Source: Polynucleobacter sp. AM-7D1
GTDB lineage: Bacteria; Pseudomonadota; Gammaproteobacteria; Burkholderiales; Burkholderiaceae
Length of the DNA: 64,000 bases
Direction of reading: 5' to 3'
NCBI RefSeq assembly: GCF_018688455.1
Contig: NZ_CP061319.1
Coordinates: 806,001 to 870,000 of the forward strand
Shown: positions 9,753 through 19,326 of the stretch, piece by piece
Position numbering within the stretch: position 1 is the first letter of the stretch
How the letters are laid out: the number at the start of each line of letters is the position of its first letter
Program-made: the position numbers and the translations under genes
The notes under the pieces: model-generated
What the model was told of the DNA's origin: nothing
The model's database searches: none
The model's input: only the letters and a program-made list of their open reading frames with translations

Positions 9753-11675
9753 ATGCTTGTAGTTACTCTGCCAGATGGATCTAAACGTGAGTTTGATGCT
9801 CCCGTGCGCGTGCTTGATGTTGCCCAAAGTATTGGTAGCGGTCTTGCCAAGGCTGCTCTCGGTGGCATTGTTGACGGCAAGATGGTTGATACCAGTTTTG
9901 TTATCGATAAAGATAGCCAGTTAGCCATCATTACTGATAAAAATACAGAGGCGCTCGAGATTGTGCGTCACTCCACAGCACACTTGTTGGCTTATGCCGT
10001 TAAAGAACTCTTTCCAGAAGCGCAGGTCACCATTGGACCTGTGATTGATAACGGTTTTTATTACGACTTCTCATTTCATCGCCCATTTACGCCAGAAGAT
10101 CTAGCTTCCATTGAAAAGAAAATGGCTGAGCTGGCTAAAAAAGATGAGCCTGTAATTCGTACGGTGATGCCGCGTGATGAAGCGGTAAAGTTTTTTAAAG
10201 ATCAAGGCGAAAACTACAAAGCCGAAATTATTGCGAGCATTCCGCAGGGCGAAGATGTGTCTTTGTATGCCGAAGGAAAGTTCACCGACTTATGTCGTGG
10301 ACCTCATGTGCCATCTACCGGCAAGCTCAAGGTATTTAAGCTTCTGAGCGTTGCTGGTGCTTACTGGCGTGGCGATAGCAAGAATGAGATGCTGCAACGG
10401 ATTTACGGCACTGCTTGGTTGAAAAAAGAAGATCAAGATGCGCATTTGCATATGCTTGAAGAGGCTGAGAAGCGTGACCACCGTCGTCTTGGTAAGTTCT
10501 TGGATTTATTCCACTTTCAACCTGAAGCGCCTGGTTTAATTTTCTGGCATCCAAAGGGCTGGTCTATTTGGCAAGAGGTTGAGCAGTACATGCGTCGCGT
10601 TTATCAGCGCGAAGGCTATCAAGAGGTGAAGGCCCCACAAATTTTGGATCGCGGTCTTTGGGAAAAGTCTGGTCACTGGGATAACTACAAAGAAAACATG
10701 TTTACGACTGAGTCAGAGAATCGTGCTTATGCATTAAAGCCGATGAACTGCCCAGGACATGTGCAGATTTTTAACTCCGGCTTACATAGCTACCGTGAAT
10801 TGCCATTGCGTTACGGCGAGTTCGGTCAGTGTCACCGTAATGAACCATCGGGTGCTTTGCATGGTTTGATGCGCGTACGTGGCTTTACACAGGATGATGG
10901 CCACATTTTCTGTACAGAGGATCAGATTCAAGCTGAAGTTGCTGCATTTGATAAAGCAGTTCGCGACGTCTATAAAGATTTTGGTTTTACTGAAGTGGCT
11001 GTCAAGCTAGCCTTGCGTCCGGCTAAGCGCGTTGGCGATGATGCGATTTGGGACAAGGCTGAAGCTGCCTTACGTGGCGCCTTGACTGCTTCAGGCCAAG
11101 AATGGGAAGAATTACCAGGTGAGGGTGCTTTTTACGGTCCGAAGATCGAATATCATCTGAAGGACTCGATTGGGCGTACTTGGCAGTGCGGCACGATTCA
11201 GGTGGATTTCTCAATGCCGGCCCGTTTAGGCGCGGAATACGTGACGGAAGAGAACACCCGCAAGGCTCCAGTGATGCTTCATAGGGCAATTGTGGGCTCT
11301 TTAGAGCGTTTTATCGGCATTTTGATTGAAAACCACGCTGGAAACATGCCAGTTTGGCTTGCCCCGACCCAGGCTGTAGTCCTCAATATCTCTGACAATT
11401 CCGCTGCATATGCACAAAAAGTCCAGCAATCTCTGAAAAAACAAGGGTTTAGAGTCGAATCGGATTTGCGGAATGAGAAAATTACGTATAAAATACGCGA
11501 GCACGCATTACAGAAGCTCCCATTTTTGTTGGTTGTAGGGGATAAAGAAGCAGAAAGTAATTCGGTGGCCGTTCGTGCCCGTGGCGGAGTGGATTTAGGC
11601 GTAATGCCTCTTGATGCCTTCGTTGCCCGACTCCAGCAGGATATTTCCCAGAAAGTCGGACCCGAGCCTAGCTAG
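9753..11675 (+). CDS. thrS: Threonine--tRNA ligase
   Basis: Class II synthetase (640 aa) charging tRNA-Thr, with the full bacterial architecture: N-terminal TGS (about 1-60), the editing domain with [11 protein letters not shown] near residue 73, a catalytic core from about 245 with zinc-site [12 protein letters not shown], motif 2 [11 protein letters not shown] and motif 3 [12 protein letters not shown], and a C-terminal anticodon-binding domain from about 540. The ATG at 9753 gives the expected [14 protein letters not shown]. It heads the thrS-infC-rpmI-rplT-pheS-pheT-ihfA operon. Its stop codon is in the same frame as infC, which starts 42 bp later. Confidence 0.97.
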   Translation: MLVVTLPDGSKREFDAPVRVLDVAQSIGSGLAKAALGGIVDGKMVDTSFVIDKDSQLAIITDKNTEALEIVRHSTAHLLAYAVKELFPEAQVTIGPVIDNGFYYDFSFHRPFTPEDLASIEKKMAELAKKDEPVIRTVMPRDEAVKFFKDQGENYKAEIIASIPQGEDVSLYAEGKFTDLCRGPHVPSTGKLKVFKLLSVAGAYWRGDSKNEMLQRIYGTAWLKKEDQDAHLHMLEEAEKRDHRRLGKFLDLFHFQPEAPGLIFWHPKGWSIWQEVEQYMRRVYQREGYQEVKAPQILDRGLWEKSGHWDNYKENMFTTESENRAYALKPMNCPGHVQIFNSGLHSYRELPLRYGEFGQCHRNEPSGALHGLMRVRGFTQDDGHIFCTEDQIQAEVAAFDKAVRDVYKDFGFTEVAVKLALRPAKRVGDDAIWDKAEAALRGALTASGQEWEELPGEGAFYGPKIEYHLKDSIGRTWQCGTIQVDFSMPARLGAEYVTEENTRKAPVMLHRAIVGSLERFIGILIENHAGNMPVWLAPTQAVVLNISDNSAAYAQKVQQSLKKQGFRVESDLRNEKITYKIREHALQKLPFLLVVGDKEAESNSVAVRARGGVDLGVMPLDAFVARLQQDISQKVGPEPS

Positions 11676-11702
11676 GGGTGGAATGGTTTTTATTGTTTTT
11701 TT

Positions 11703-11708
11703 AAAGGA
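11703..11708 (+). promoter_or_regulatory. Shine-Dalgarno deciding the infC start
   Basis: AAAGGA lies 9 nt upstream of the ATC at 11718 and touches the ATT at 11709. Its spacing therefore favours AUC as the initiation codon. Confidence 0.6.
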
Positions 11709-11717
11709 ATTAAGAAG

Positions 11718-12242
11718 ATCGCTACTGATAAATCGCAGCGCATAAATCGGGAGATTACTGCTCCTGAAGTGCGTCTGATTGGACTGGATGGAGAACCCAT
11801 CGGTGTAGTTAAGTTGAGTGAAGCCTTGGCTTTAGCGGAAGAGAAAGAGACCGATTTGGTCGAAATTGCTCCGACAGCTGTGCCACCTGTAGTCCGCATC
11901 ATGGACTTCGGCAAATTCAAATACCAAGAAGCCAAACGTTTGCATGAAGCTAAGCTCAAGCAAAAAGTGATTCAGGTGAAGGAAGTCAAATTCCGTCCCG
12001 GCACAGATGATGGTGACTATGGTGTGAAGCTACGCAATCTAATCCGCTTTTTGGAAGATGGCGATAAGACAAAGATTACGCTGCGGTTTCGGGGTCGTGA
12101 AATGGCCCACCAAGAAATCGGAGTCAGAATGTTGGAGCGTTTGAAGTCAGACCTGATTGAGTATGGTCAAGTAGAACAGTTTCCAAAGATGGAAGGTCGC
12201 CAGATGGTGATGGTATTGGCCCCCATTCGTAAGGCTAAGTAA
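11718..12242 (+). CDS. infC: Translation initiation factor IF-3 (AUC start)
   Basis: IF-3 (174 aa from this start) binds the 30S subunit, checks the start codon-initiator tRNA pairing and blocks premature 50S joining. From the thrS stop (11673-11675) to the first GTG (11769) the frame has no ATG, GTG or TTG. A GTG start would remove the conserved N-terminal segment ([18 protein letters not shown]). ATC at 11718, 9 nt after the purine-rich AAAGGA (11703-11708), gives [10 protein letters not shown], the form of IF-3 N-termini in this group. A rare start codon is the classic basis of IF-3 autoregulation (AUU in E. coli). An ATT at 11709 is possible but abuts the Shine-Dalgarno sequence. Confidence 0.9.
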   Translation: MATDKSQRINREITAPEVRLIGLDGEPIGVVKLSEALALAEEKETDLVEIAPTAVPPVVRIMDFGKFKYQEAKRLHEAKLKQKVIQVKEVKFRPGTDDGDYGVKLRNLIRFLEDGDKTKITLRFRGREMAHQEIGVRMLERLKSDLIEYGQVEQFPKMEGRQMVMVLAPIRKAK

Positions 12243-12284
12243 TAAGCCAAATCGCAAGATTGGGTTTGTTGTTTAAGTAGGGAG

Positions 12285-12346
12285 GAGTCGTAAGACTCTG
12301 GTAGTTAGAAGTGCTTCTAGGTACAGGAAGCGTAACCGTCGGTTAC
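12285..12346 (+). promoter_or_regulatory. Hairpin string in the rpmI leader
   Basis: The 139-bp gap between infC and rpmI holds three consecutive short hairpins: GAGTC-GTAA-GACTC (12285-12298, a GNRA-type loop), AGAA-GTGC-TTCT (12307-12317), and GTAACC-GTC-GGTTAC (12332-12346). The rpmI-rplT mRNA is autoregulated by L20 in other bacteria, so a structured leader is a reasonable but unproven reading. Confidence 0.4.
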
Positions 12347-12381
12347 CACCTATGTTGCACAAGTAATTGAAGGGGTGCTTT

Positions 12382-12579
12382 ATGCCCAAGATGAAGAGCA
12401 AGAGTAGCGCTAAAAAGCGCTTCACGGTTCGCGCAGGCGGAACGATCAAACGAGGCCAGGCTTTCAAACGCCACATCCTCACCAAGAAGACCACAAAGAA
12501 CAAGCGTCATTTGCGTGGTTCCACAGAAGTTGCGAAGGCAGACGTTAAGTCAATTCGCTCCATGCTTCCATACGCTTAA
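12382..12579 (+). CDS. rpmI: 50S ribosomal protein L35
   Basis: A very basic 65-residue protein, [20 protein letters not shown] at its start, matching L35 in length and sequence character. ATG 12382 is chosen over an upstream in-frame TTG because L35 begins MPKMK and AGGGG lies about 6 nt ahead of it. It is a structural protein of the large subunit. The rplT gene follows 25 bp later with its own AGGAG site, as in almost all bacteria. Confidence 0.97.
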   Translation: MPKMKSKSSAKKRFTVRAGGTIKRGQAFKRHILTKKTTKNKRHLRGSTEVAKADVKSIRSMLPYA

Positions 12580-12604
12580 CCTCAGACTAGATTAGGAGAA
12601 ATAA

Positions 12605-12970
12605 ATGCCAAGAGTCAAACGTGGGGTTACAGCAAGAGCCCGTCATAAGAAAATCACCGATGCCGCAACTGGCTATCGTGGACGTCGTAAAAATGTATTC
12701 CGTATTGCTAAGCAAGCAGTTATGCGTGCTGGTCAATATGCATACCGCGACCGTCGCAACAAGAAACGTGTATTCCGCGCATTGTGGATTGCTCGTATCA
12801 ACGCGGCAGTTCGTCAGCATGACATGACCTATAGCGTATTCATGAATGGTATGAAGAAGGCTGCGATCGAACTCGACCGCAAAGTGCTTTCTGATATGGC
12901 CATTGCTGACAAAGCGGCTTTCGCTGCTTTGGTTACTCGGATCAAATCCGTAGTAAACGCTGCAGCTTAA
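12605..12970 (+). CDS. rplT: 50S ribosomal protein L20
   Basis: L20 (121 aa) binds 23S rRNA early in 50S assembly. In several bacteria it also represses translation of its own rpmI-rplT mRNA. The sequence starts [17 protein letters not shown], and the basic [33 protein letters not shown] stretch is the family signature region. Length is normal. The last codons and stop form one arm of an inverted repeat that reaches the pheS start. Confidence 0.97.
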   Translation: MPRVKRGVTARARHKKITDAATGYRGRRKNVFRIAKQAVMRAGQYAYRDRRNKKRVFRALWIARINAAVRQHDMTYSVFMNGMKKAAIELDRKVLSDMAIADKAAFAALVTRIKSVVNAAA

Positions 12971-12999
12971 TTCTTAGTTCAGTAAAAAACTAAGCTGCA
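12961..12999 (+). promoter_or_regulatory. Mutually exclusive hairpins at the rplT-pheS junction
   Basis: TGCAGCTTA (12961-12969, containing the start of the rplT stop codon) pairs perfectly with TAAGCTGCA (12991-12999), which touches the pheS ATG at 13000. Within it, CTTAGTT (12973-12979) pairs with AACTAAG (12988-12994). The two stems share 12991-12994, so they cannot form together. No clear Shine-Dalgarno precedes pheS, which makes translational coupling or structure-dependent control plausible. Confidence 0.5.
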
Positions 13000-14046
13000 A
13001 TGGTTTCTCTCGACCACATTGTCGAGGATGCTAAACGTGATTTCCTCGGAGCTGCCGATGCGGCAGCTCTAGAGGACGCGAAAGCCAAGTATCTCGGTAA
13101 GTCAGGTGTTCTCACTGAGCGTTTAAAAGCGCTGGGTGGAATGTCGCCTGATGAGCGCAAGAGTGCTGGCGCCCAAATTAATCAAATCAAAACCCAAGTT
13201 GAAGCTGCATTACAAGAGCGTCGCCAAGCATTGGCTGATGCGGTATTGCTGCAACGTCTTGCGGCAGAATCCATTGATGTCTCTTTGCCTGGCCGTGGCC
13301 AAGCAGTAGGTAGCTTGCATCCTGTGATGCGCACCTGGGAGCGCGTTGAAGAGATCTTCCGCTCGATTGGTTTTGATGTAGCAGATGGCCCTGAAATTGA
13401 AACCGATTGGTTTAATTTCACTGCTTTGAATAGTCCCGAGAATCATCCTGCGCGCTCAATGCAGGACACCTTCTATATCGATGGCAAAGATTCCAATGGG
13501 AAACCTTTGTTATTGCGTACCCATACCAGCCCGATTCAGGTTCGTTATGCGAGCGAGCATGTCAAGAAATACGCCCATGCTGATGTGATGCCGCCAATCA
13601 AAGTGATTGCCCCAGGCAGAACCTATCGTGTCGATAGCGATGCAACTCACTCACCAATGTTTCACCAGGTTGAGGGTTTATGGATTGCAGAGAGCGTTTC
13701 ATTTGCTGATCTCAAGGGTGTGTATACCGATTTCTTAAGAACCTTTTTTGAAACGAATGAATTGCAAGTTCGTTTCCGCCCATCCTATTTCCCATTCACT
13801 GAGCCTTCAGCTGAAATTGATATGGCCTTCGGTAGCGGCAAGTTAGCCGGCCGTTGGTTGGAAATTTCTGGAGCAGGGCAGGTTCATCCTAATGTATTGC
13901 GCAATATGGGCATTGATCCAGAGCGCTATACCGGTTTTGCTTTTGGCTCTGGTTTAGAACGCTTGACGATGTTGCGTTACGGCGTTGATGATTTACGTCT
14001 TTTCTTTGAAAACGATCTCCGTTTCTTAGCGCAATTTCCGGCTTAA
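13000..14046 (+). CDS. pheS: Phenylalanine--tRNA ligase alpha subunit
   Basis: Catalytic alpha subunit (348 aa) of the alpha2beta2 class II PheRS. An N-terminal coiled coil (about 1-100) that contacts tRNA-Phe is followed by the class II core: [25 protein letters not shown], the [21 protein letters not shown] motif 2 region, and motif 3 [14 protein letters not shown] near the C-terminus. ATG 13000 begins [15 protein letters not shown]. It lies 29 bp after rplT with an inverted repeat between, and is co-transcribed with pheT 31 bp downstream. Confidence 0.97.
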   Translation: MVSLDHIVEDAKRDFLGAADAAALEDAKAKYLGKSGVLTERLKALGGMSPDERKSAGAQINQIKTQVEAALQERRQALADAVLLQRLAAESIDVSLPGRGQAVGSLHPVMRTWERVEEIFRSIGFDVADGPEIETDWFNFTALNSPENHPARSMQDTFYIDGKDSNGKPLLLRTHTSPIQVRYASEHVKKYAHADVMPPIKVIAPGRTYRVDSDATHSPMFHQVEGLWIAESVSFADLKGVYTDFLRTFFETNELQVRFRPSYFPFTEPSAEIDMAFGSGKLAGRWLEISGAGQVHPNVLRNMGIDPERYTGFAFGSGLERLTMLRYGVDDLRLFFENDLRFLAQFPA

Positions 14047-14077
14047 TTTGCCAACCTTCTAATAGTAGATAGCGCAT

Positions 14078-16534
14078 ATGCAATTTTCTGAATCTTGGTT
14101 ACGCCAATATGTAAATCCTTCGCTGGATAGCAATGCCTTAGGTCATGCAATGACTATGGCTGGCCTTGAGGTGGAAGAGCAGCATTCACTAGCACCCCCA
14201 TTTACAAAGATTGTTGTTGCGCAAATCCTATCTGCTGAACAGCATCCGGATGCAGACCGCCTGCGTGTTTGTAAAGTTGACGCTGGTACTGGCCAAGAAT
14301 TACAAATTGTCTGTGGCGCTCCCAATGCACGCGCAGGCATCAAAATTCCTTGTGCATTAGTTGGCGCTGAATTGCCACCATCAGAAGCGGGTGGCAAGCC
14401 ATTCATAATTAAGGTGGGCAAGCTGCGCGGTGTCGAAAGTCAAGGGATGTTGTGCTCTGGTCGTGAGCTTGGTCTTGGTGATGATCACGAAGGTATCCTG
14501 GAGTTACCTTTAGATGCGCCAGTTGGCGAGGATATTCGTAAATACCTAAGCCTAGATGATCAGATCTTTGTTATCAAGCTGACCCCAAATAAAGCAGATT
14601 GTTTATCGCTCATGGGTATGGCTCGTGAAGTGTCGGCAATTACCGGTGCTGCATTGTGTGCACCGAAGTGGACTCCTGTAGATGTTGCTATCCAGGATAA
14701 GCTCAAAGTCACTATTGAAAACACTGATCTTTGTGGACGATTTGCAGGACGCGTGATTCGTGGTGTCAATCCAAAAGCTGCAACGCCTGATTGGATGATT
14801 CAACGTCTTTGCAATGCAGGTCAAAGAAGTATTTCTCCTTTAGTAGACCTATCTAACTATGTCATGTTGGAGATGGGTCAACCTACCCATGTATTTGATC
14901 TTGATAAGTTGACTGGTGACTTATCTGTGCGCTGGGCAAAGCCAGGTGAAACCCTTGAGTTATTAAATGGCCAGACAGTGACTCTGCAAGGCCCAGACTC
15001 TGCAGGCAAGATGCAGGACGCTGGTGTAGTTGCTGATCAAAGTGGTCCAGTAGCTTTAGCCGGAATCATGGGTGGCAATCACTGCGCCGTGACTGACGAC
15101 ACTAAAAACATTTATGTTGAAGCGGCTTATTGGCAGCCTTCAGCAATCCAAGGCCGTAGCCGTCGCTTCAACTTCAGTACAGATGCAGCACATCGTTTTG
15201 AGCGTGGTGTTGATCCACAAAATACCGCTCATTGCTTGGAGTATTTGACTGCTCTGATTGTTGAGGTATGTGGCGGCCAAGTTGGCCCAATTGATGATCA
15301 AGTATTGGCTATTCCTGAGCGCAAACCAGTAAAAATGCGTTTGGCTAGGGCCGAAAAGGTGATTGGTATTCCCCTCACTCAAGAAGTAGTTGCCGATGTC
15401 TTTAAACGCCTTGGTTTTGAATTCAAACAAGAGGGTGATGCGTTTGTCGTTACACCCCCAAGCTACCGCTTTGATATTGAAATCGAAGAAGATCTGATTG
15501 AAGAAGTCGCACGTATGTACGGCTTTGAAAATATTCCCGATGTTCCACCTATCTCATCTTTAAAGATGAGCGCCAAAGCTGAGGCAAAGCGTGGAGTGCA
15601 CTTATTGCGTCAACGCTTAGCTCTGCAAGGGTATCAAGAGGCGGTGAATTTCGGATTTACCGATTTAGAAAGCGAGCAGCGTTTAGCTGCCGCTACTGAA
15701 AAAGATTTAATTGCTGTACTCAATCCAATCGCTAGTCAGTATAGCGTGATGCGTAGCAATCTATGGGGTGGTCTACTGGGTAATCTCAAGTCCAACCTCA
15801 ATCGTGGTGCTAGCCGCGTCCGTTTATTTGAAACCGGTCGCGTCTTTAAGCGTGATTCGAGTGCACAAGAAGAGGCTGGTAAGGTGGCAGGCTTTCATCA
15901 GCCGCAGCAAGTTGGTGGTTTAGCTTACGGATCATTTGTCCCTGAGCAGTGGGCAAGTGTAGATCGCGCAGTGGATTTCTTTGATGTGAAGGGTGATTTG
16001 GAGCGTGTTCTGGATCCTTTGCATTTCACGACTGAGGCAGCCGTTCATCCTGCACTGCATCCCGGTCGTAGTGCGCAAATTCAATTGGTAAGCCCAACTG
16101 GTAAACAAAACATCGGTTGGATTGGTGAATTGCATCCTGGATTGCAGCAGGCTTACGAGTTACCTCAGGCACCAGTTCTGTTTGAGATGGATTTAGAGGC
16201 TATTCGCAATCTAGGTATTCCGCAACCAGAAGAGTTAAGCAAGTTTCCTGCAGTGCAGCGTGATTTAGCGGTAGTAGTGAAACAGACAGTCTCATCGCAA
16301 GCCTTATTAGATGCAATGAGCGCAAAGAAGCAAAACTTTGTTAAGGCAATTGAGTTATTTGATGAGTTCAAGCCAAAAGCTGGTTCAAGCAGCATGGCTG
16401 ATGACGAAAAAAGTTTGGCTTTCCGCGTAACTTTGTTGAATCCGCAAGAAACCCTGCAGGATGCTCAAATTGAAGCGGTGATGACGGCTTTATTGGCTGC
16501 ACTTGAGAAAAATTGCGCAGCCCGTCTGCGCTAG
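14078..16534 (+). CDS. pheT: Phenylalanine--tRNA ligase beta subunit
   Basis: Large non-catalytic subunit (818 aa) with editing and tRNA-binding roles. Domains in order: N-terminal [14 protein letters not shown], the EMAP/OB tRNA-binding domain (about 39-150, [13 protein letters not shown]), the B3/B4 editing region (about 210-390), the B5 domain with [18 protein letters not shown] (about 470-490), the catalytic-like core, and the C-terminal FDX-ACB anticodon-binding domain. Length is typical. The partner gene pheS is directly upstream. Confidence 0.97.
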   Translation: MQFSESWLRQYVNPSLDSNALGHAMTMAGLEVEEQHSLAPPFTKIVVAQILSAEQHPDADRLRVCKVDAGTGQELQIVCGAPNARAGIKIPCALVGAELPPSEAGGKPFIIKVGKLRGVESQGMLCSGRELGLGDDHEGILELPLDAPVGEDIRKYLSLDDQIFVIKLTPNKADCLSLMGMAREVSAITGAALCAPKWTPVDVAIQDKLKVTIENTDLCGRFAGRVIRGVNPKAATPDWMIQRLCNAGQRSISPLVDLSNYVMLEMGQPTHVFDLDKLTGDLSVRWAKPGETLELLNGQTVTLQGPDSAGKMQDAGVVADQSGPVALAGIMGGNHCAVTDDTKNIYVEAAYWQPSAIQGRSRRFNFSTDAAHRFERGVDPQNTAHCLEYLTALIVEVCGGQVGPIDDQVLAIPERKPVKMRLARAEKVIGIPLTQEVVADVFKRLGFEFKQEGDAFVVTPPSYRFDIEIEEDLIEEVARMYGFENIPDVPPISSLKMSAKAEAKRGVHLLRQRLALQGYQEAVNFGFTDLESEQRLAAATEKDLIAVLNPIASQYSVMRSNLWGGLLGNLKSNLNRGASRVRLFETGRVFKRDSSAQEEAGKVAGFHQPQQVGGLAYGSFVPEQWASVDRAVDFFDVKGDLERVLDPLHFTTEAAVHPALHPGRSAQIQLVSPTGKQNIGWIGELHPGLQQAYELPQAPVLFEMDLEAIRNLGIPQPEELSKFPAVQRDLAVVVKQTVSSQALLDAMSAKKQNFVKAIELFDEFKPKAGSSSMADDEKSLAFRVTLLNPQETLQDAQIEAVMTALLAALEKNCAARLR

Positions 16535-16574
16535 GTTTAATATTAGTAAAAGATATTACAAAGAGACTTCCGCC

Positions 16575-16898
16575 ATGAATGATTTAGTTAGCAACGATAC
16601 CGTTACCAAGAATGAGCTCTCGGAAGCTCTCTTTGATCAAGTTGGTCTGAATAAGCGCGAAGCTAAAGATATGATTGATGCCTTCTTTGATCGCATCGGA
16701 CAGTCTCTAGGGGCGGGGGTTGAGGTAAAGATTTCTGGTTTCGGTAATTTCCAATTGCGCAATAAATCAGCCCGTCCAGGTCGTAATCCTAAAACTGGTG
16801 AGATGATTCCCATTGCAGCGCGTCGGGTTGTTACATTTCATGCAAGTCAAAAGCTCAAGGATGTAGTTGAGTCACATGCTCGAGAAAACAGCATTTGA
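16575..16898 (+). CDS. ihfA: Integration host factor alpha subunit
   Basis: A 107-residue DNA-bending protein of the HU/IHF family, half of the IHF heterodimer used in recombination, replication and transcription. The DNA-binding arm has [20 protein letters not shown] and the core has GFGNFQLR. An upstream in-frame start inside pheT is rejected because ATG 16575 gives the normal [20 protein letters not shown]. It follows pheT and overlaps the next gene. The pheT-ihfA-merR order is conserved widely in proteobacteria. Confidence 0.96.
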   Translation: MNDLVSNDTVTKNELSEALFDQVGLNKREAKDMIDAFFDRIGQSLGAGVEVKISGFGNFQLRNKSARPGRNPKTGEMIPIAARRVVTFHASQKLKDVVESHARENSI

Positions 16899-17226
16899 TG
16901 CTGGGTCGGCGCTGCTCAGTTCCCAGCTCCCCCCAATTCCCGCTAAGCGTTATTTCACTATTGGTGAGGTATCAGACCTCTGCGGCGTTCGATCGCACGT
17001 ATTGCGCTATTGGGAACAAGAGTTCTCACAACTAAGCCCTCAAAAGCGTCGAGGTAATCGTCGTTACTATCAGCATCATGAAGTTGTTTTAATCCGCAAG
17101 ATTAGAGCGCTTCTGTATGAAGAAGGCTTCACTATCAGTGGTGCCAGAAATCGCCTAGATGAGGCTCGTGGTGAGCTTCGCTTGCGTGATGAATTGCAGG
17201 CTGTTCTGCAAATTCTCTCTAAATAG
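16876..17226 (+). CDS. MerR-family transcriptional regulator
   Basis: A 116-residue regulator with a MerR-type winged [23 protein letters not shown], then [21 protein letters not shown], the canonical helix-turn-helix plus wing. A short C-terminal helix follows (about 95-116), with no obvious metal- or drug-binding domain. ATG 16876 lies inside the end of ihfA (23-nt overlap), which suggests translational coupling. Homologues sit directly after ihfA in many beta- and gammaproteobacteria. The target is unknown. tRNA-Pro follows 26 bp later. Confidence 0.88.
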   Translation: MLEKTAFDAGSALLSSQLPPIPAKRYFTIGEVSDLCGVRSHVLRYWEQEFSQLSPQKRRGNRRYYQHHEVVLIRKIRALLYEEGFTISGARNRLDEARGELRLRDELQAVLQILSK

Positions 17227-17252
17227 TTACTGATACAATTTTTGTTTCTCGT

Positions 17253-17329
<77 letters not shown>

Positions 17330-17351
17330 TCACCTCAATTTCAAAATTGCT

Positions 17352-17753
17352 ATGACATCCAGCACAAACAACACGACTTATTTTGGTTTAACTATTCCAT
17401 TCTTGGCTCACTTGGGTGTTGTACCTGAGTATGCAGAAGGGGGTAAATCTCGCATTAGCTTGGTAATTAAGCCCGAGTTTGAGAATAGCTTTCATATTGC
17501 TCACGGTGGTGTTGTGATGACTCTTTTAGATTTTGCGATGGGTGCGGCGGCTCGAAGCACTGTTGATCAGCCTCTTGGTGCAATGACGATCGATATGAGC
17601 GTCAGCTTTCTGCGTCCCAGTGTTGGCAAGATCGTGGTGGAGGGCAGCGTCCTGAAATCTGGAAAAACGATTAATTATTGTGAGGCCGTAGTCTTAAATG
17701 AGGCCGGTGAAGTTACTGCTAAATCTAGCGGTACATTTATGCTGAGAAGATAG
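17352..17753 (+). CDS. PaaI-family hotdog thioesterase
   Basis: A 133-residue single hotdog-fold protein. The HIAHGGVVMTLLDFAMGAAA segment (about residues 48-67) matches the PaaI/YbgC-like catalytic helix, where the HGG motif and the following Asp act on acyl-CoA thioesters. The rest (TIDMSVSFLRPSVGKIVVEG) fits the sheet of this fold. The acyl-CoA substrate is not readable; phenylacetyl-CoA or short-chain substrates are typical for the family. ATG 17352 lies 22 bp after tRNA-Pro. It is followed by a very AT-rich gap. Confidence 0.82.
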   Translation: MTSSTNNTTYFGLTIPFLAHLGVVPEYAEGGKSRISLVIKPEFENSFHIAHGGVVMTLLDFAMGAAARSTVDQPLGAMTIDMSVSFLRPSVGKIVVEGSVLKSGKTINYCEAVVLNEAGEVTAKSSGTFMLRR

Positions 17754-17958
17754 CTCATAAATGGCCATATTCAATATATTATTTATAATGAATATGTCAA
17801 TTAATATAATCAAAAAACCCAAAAATCCTTATTTATCATAGGATATAAATTATATTTAAATATATATACTGTACTATTAAATATCTGTATATAATGATGG
17901 TTCAAGGATAACTAATTCTTTTTTATTCCATAAAACTAATATTCGGAGAAATTAATAC
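17754..17958. promoter_or_regulatory. AT-rich region upstream of the H-NS-like gene
   Basis: A 205-bp stretch of almost continuous A/T with TATA-like steps (for example TATATATACTGTACTAT and ATTTATAATGAATATG), clearly lower in GC than its surroundings. Several -10-like hexamers are possible and I cannot choose one. Such sequence is the usual binding substrate of H-NS proteins, so autoregulation of the downstream gene is likely but inferred. Confidence 0.5.
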
Positions 17959-18243
17959 ATGTCTTCTTATAAAGAGCTTTTAGCCCAACGTGAATTGTTG
18001 GATAAACAGATTAAAGAAGCTGTTTTGCGTGAAAAAGCTGACGGTATCGCAAAAGCAAAACTTATTATTGAGCAGTATGGTCTGACAGCCTCAGATTTAT
18101 TCAGTCGCAAAGCCGGTGCACGTAGCTCGAGCGGTAAGGTTGCTCCTAAGTATCGTAATCCTGCAACTGGTGAAACCTGGACTGGTCGTGGCAAGGCTCC
18201 AAAGTGGATTGAGGGTAGAGATCGCAGTAACTTCCTGATCTAA
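17959..18243 (+). CDS. H-NS-like nucleoid protein
   Basis: A short (94 aa) H-NS/MvaT-type histone-like protein of the kind common in Burkholderiales. The N-terminal half (LLAQRELLDKQIKEAVLREK) is a coiled-coil oligomerisation region. The C-terminal half carries the DNA-binding motif YRNPATGETWTGRGKAPKW, where TGRGK inserts into the minor groove of AT-rich DNA. The start has GGAGAAA a few bases upstream. Probable roles are nucleoid structuring and silencing of AT-rich or foreign DNA. It ends in a strong terminator. Confidence 0.93.
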   Translation: MSSYKELLAQRELLDKQIKEAVLREKADGIAKAKLIIEQYGLTASDLFSRKAGARSSSGKVAPKYRNPATGETWTGRGKAPKWIEGRDRSNFLI

Positions 18244-18273
18244 GATACTGATTTAAATAGATTTAATCTTAAA

Positions 18274-18312
18274 AAAGGCTGCTCAGTGTAAATTGAGCAG
18301 CCTTTAATTTTG
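18274..18312. terminator. Strong bidirectional terminator after the H-NS-like gene
   Basis: A 12-bp perfect stem AAAGGCTGCTCA/TGAGCAGCCTTT (18274-18285 with 18294-18305), A-rich before and T-rich after. It lies between convergent genes and can serve both. Confidence 0.85.
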
Positions 18313-18332
18313 GGTATTTGCGAGTTAAGACC

Positions 18333-19031
18333 CTAGGTACATTTTCTGTTCAAAGCCTGGATAAAGAGGGGTTCCAGCATTTCATGCCGATTTTGTCCAA
18401 GACTGGCTTCAATGTCTGGATTCGTAGCTGGGTAGCCAATAATGAGAGGATTTTGGTCAATTAGCCCATTTTGAAGTTCTTCCTGAAGGATCTCTGGGTA
18501 TTGTGATCTCACCCCGACAGTATTTTCATCTGCGAGGCCCATTACCCCGGGATGAAGTCGAATAAATCCTTCATCTACTAAAATAGGAATGCGCTGTGTG
18601 TCCTTGTTTTTACTCAGATAATGGATTAAATGCACTTGCTCAACTGGCGGTATTAGTGCATCCAGAAATATCAAGTCTGGAGTAATTGAAACGGCCTTCA
18701 TCAGACCTTCTAGGCTATCTACAGCAACCTCCATATCCACCTTTAATTGCCAGCATTGAATAGATTCAAGTAATTCATGGCTATTCTCGGCCCTCCTGAA
18801 TATACCCATCGCAATACAGTTTTGAGTGGTTTTTTGGCGCATAGCTCGTTTACGGCGGGCAAGCTGCTGATCAAGTGAGGTCGCTAGAATTCGGCGATGA
18901 CCGCCCCGTGTCTTCCAGGCGATTAATTCACCTAATTCAACCATTTTCTGGACTGTGCCTAGGGATACCTGCAACACTTTGGCGCTTTGACGGGTACTTA
19001 GATATTCTAAATCTGGGGTAATCGCTTTCAT
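18333..19031 (-). CDS. HTH regulator with receiver-like C-terminal domain
   Basis: A 232-residue protein. Residues about 8-50 are an excisionase/MerR-like helix-turn-helix (STRQSAKVLQVSLGTVQKMV, then KTRGGHRRI). A basic linker follows (QQLARRKRAMRQK). Residues about 70-195 look like a diverged receiver domain: PDLIFLDALIPP places Asp124 where response regulators carry the phosphorylated Asp, and RIPILV resembles the beta-4 strand. The order DNA-binding then receiver is reverse to the common layout. No partner kinase gene is nearby. It converges on the H-NS-like gene and diverges from sucA. Regulatory target is unknown; I infer only a DNA-binding regulator. Confidence 0.6.
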   Translation of the reverse strand: MKAITPDLEYLSTRQSAKVLQVSLGTVQKMVELGELIAWKTRGGHRRILATSLDQQLARRKRAMRQKTTQNCIAMGIFRRAENSHELLESIQCWQLKVDMEVAVDSLEGLMKAVSITPDLIFLDALIPPVEQVHLIHYLSKNKDTQRIPILVDEGFIRLHPGVMGLADENTVGVRSQYPEILQEELQNGLIDQNPLIIGYPATNPDIEASLGQNRHEMLEPLFIQALNRKCT

Positions 19032-19326
19032 ATTTCCTTAATCTCATTAATTCATTTGAAGATTTAGAGAATACGAATCAAATCTAAGTGAATCTGTCAG
19101 GAGGGGTTTAAATCTGGGTAGGAAAATTCTTATTCAAGATCTAAATAGGGGAAATACTCGTGCTACCCCAAAATCAGGGAAAGCCCTTTATGGATCAATG
19201 GGTAATCGTGTTAAATTAACGGTTGTAACAGTATTCGCACAGATCAATTCGTAAAGCGGTTTAGCCGTAGAGCGAATGGTTTTAACCACAGTTTTTATTC
19301 GGGAAACCCGATGAAAGGTGAGCATC
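19032..19326. other. Divergent intergenic region upstream of sucA
   Basis: A 295-bp gap between the divergent HTH-regulator and sucA genes, expected to hold both promoters. I could not choose convincing -35/-10 pairs. The only clear element is a small hairpin TCGGG-AAA-CCCGA (19299-19311) just ahead of the AAAGGTGAG ribosome-binding site of sucA. Confidence 0.4.

Noticed and set aside
9582..9827. 81-residue minus-strand frame over tRNA-Val
   Set aside because: It covers a clear tRNA and a terminator and carries the WTRTNDP-type ending that arises from antisense translation of tRNA genes.
11769..11771. GTG as the infC start
   Set aside because: It drops about 17 conserved N-terminal residues of IF-3 and has no well-placed Shine-Dalgarno sequence.
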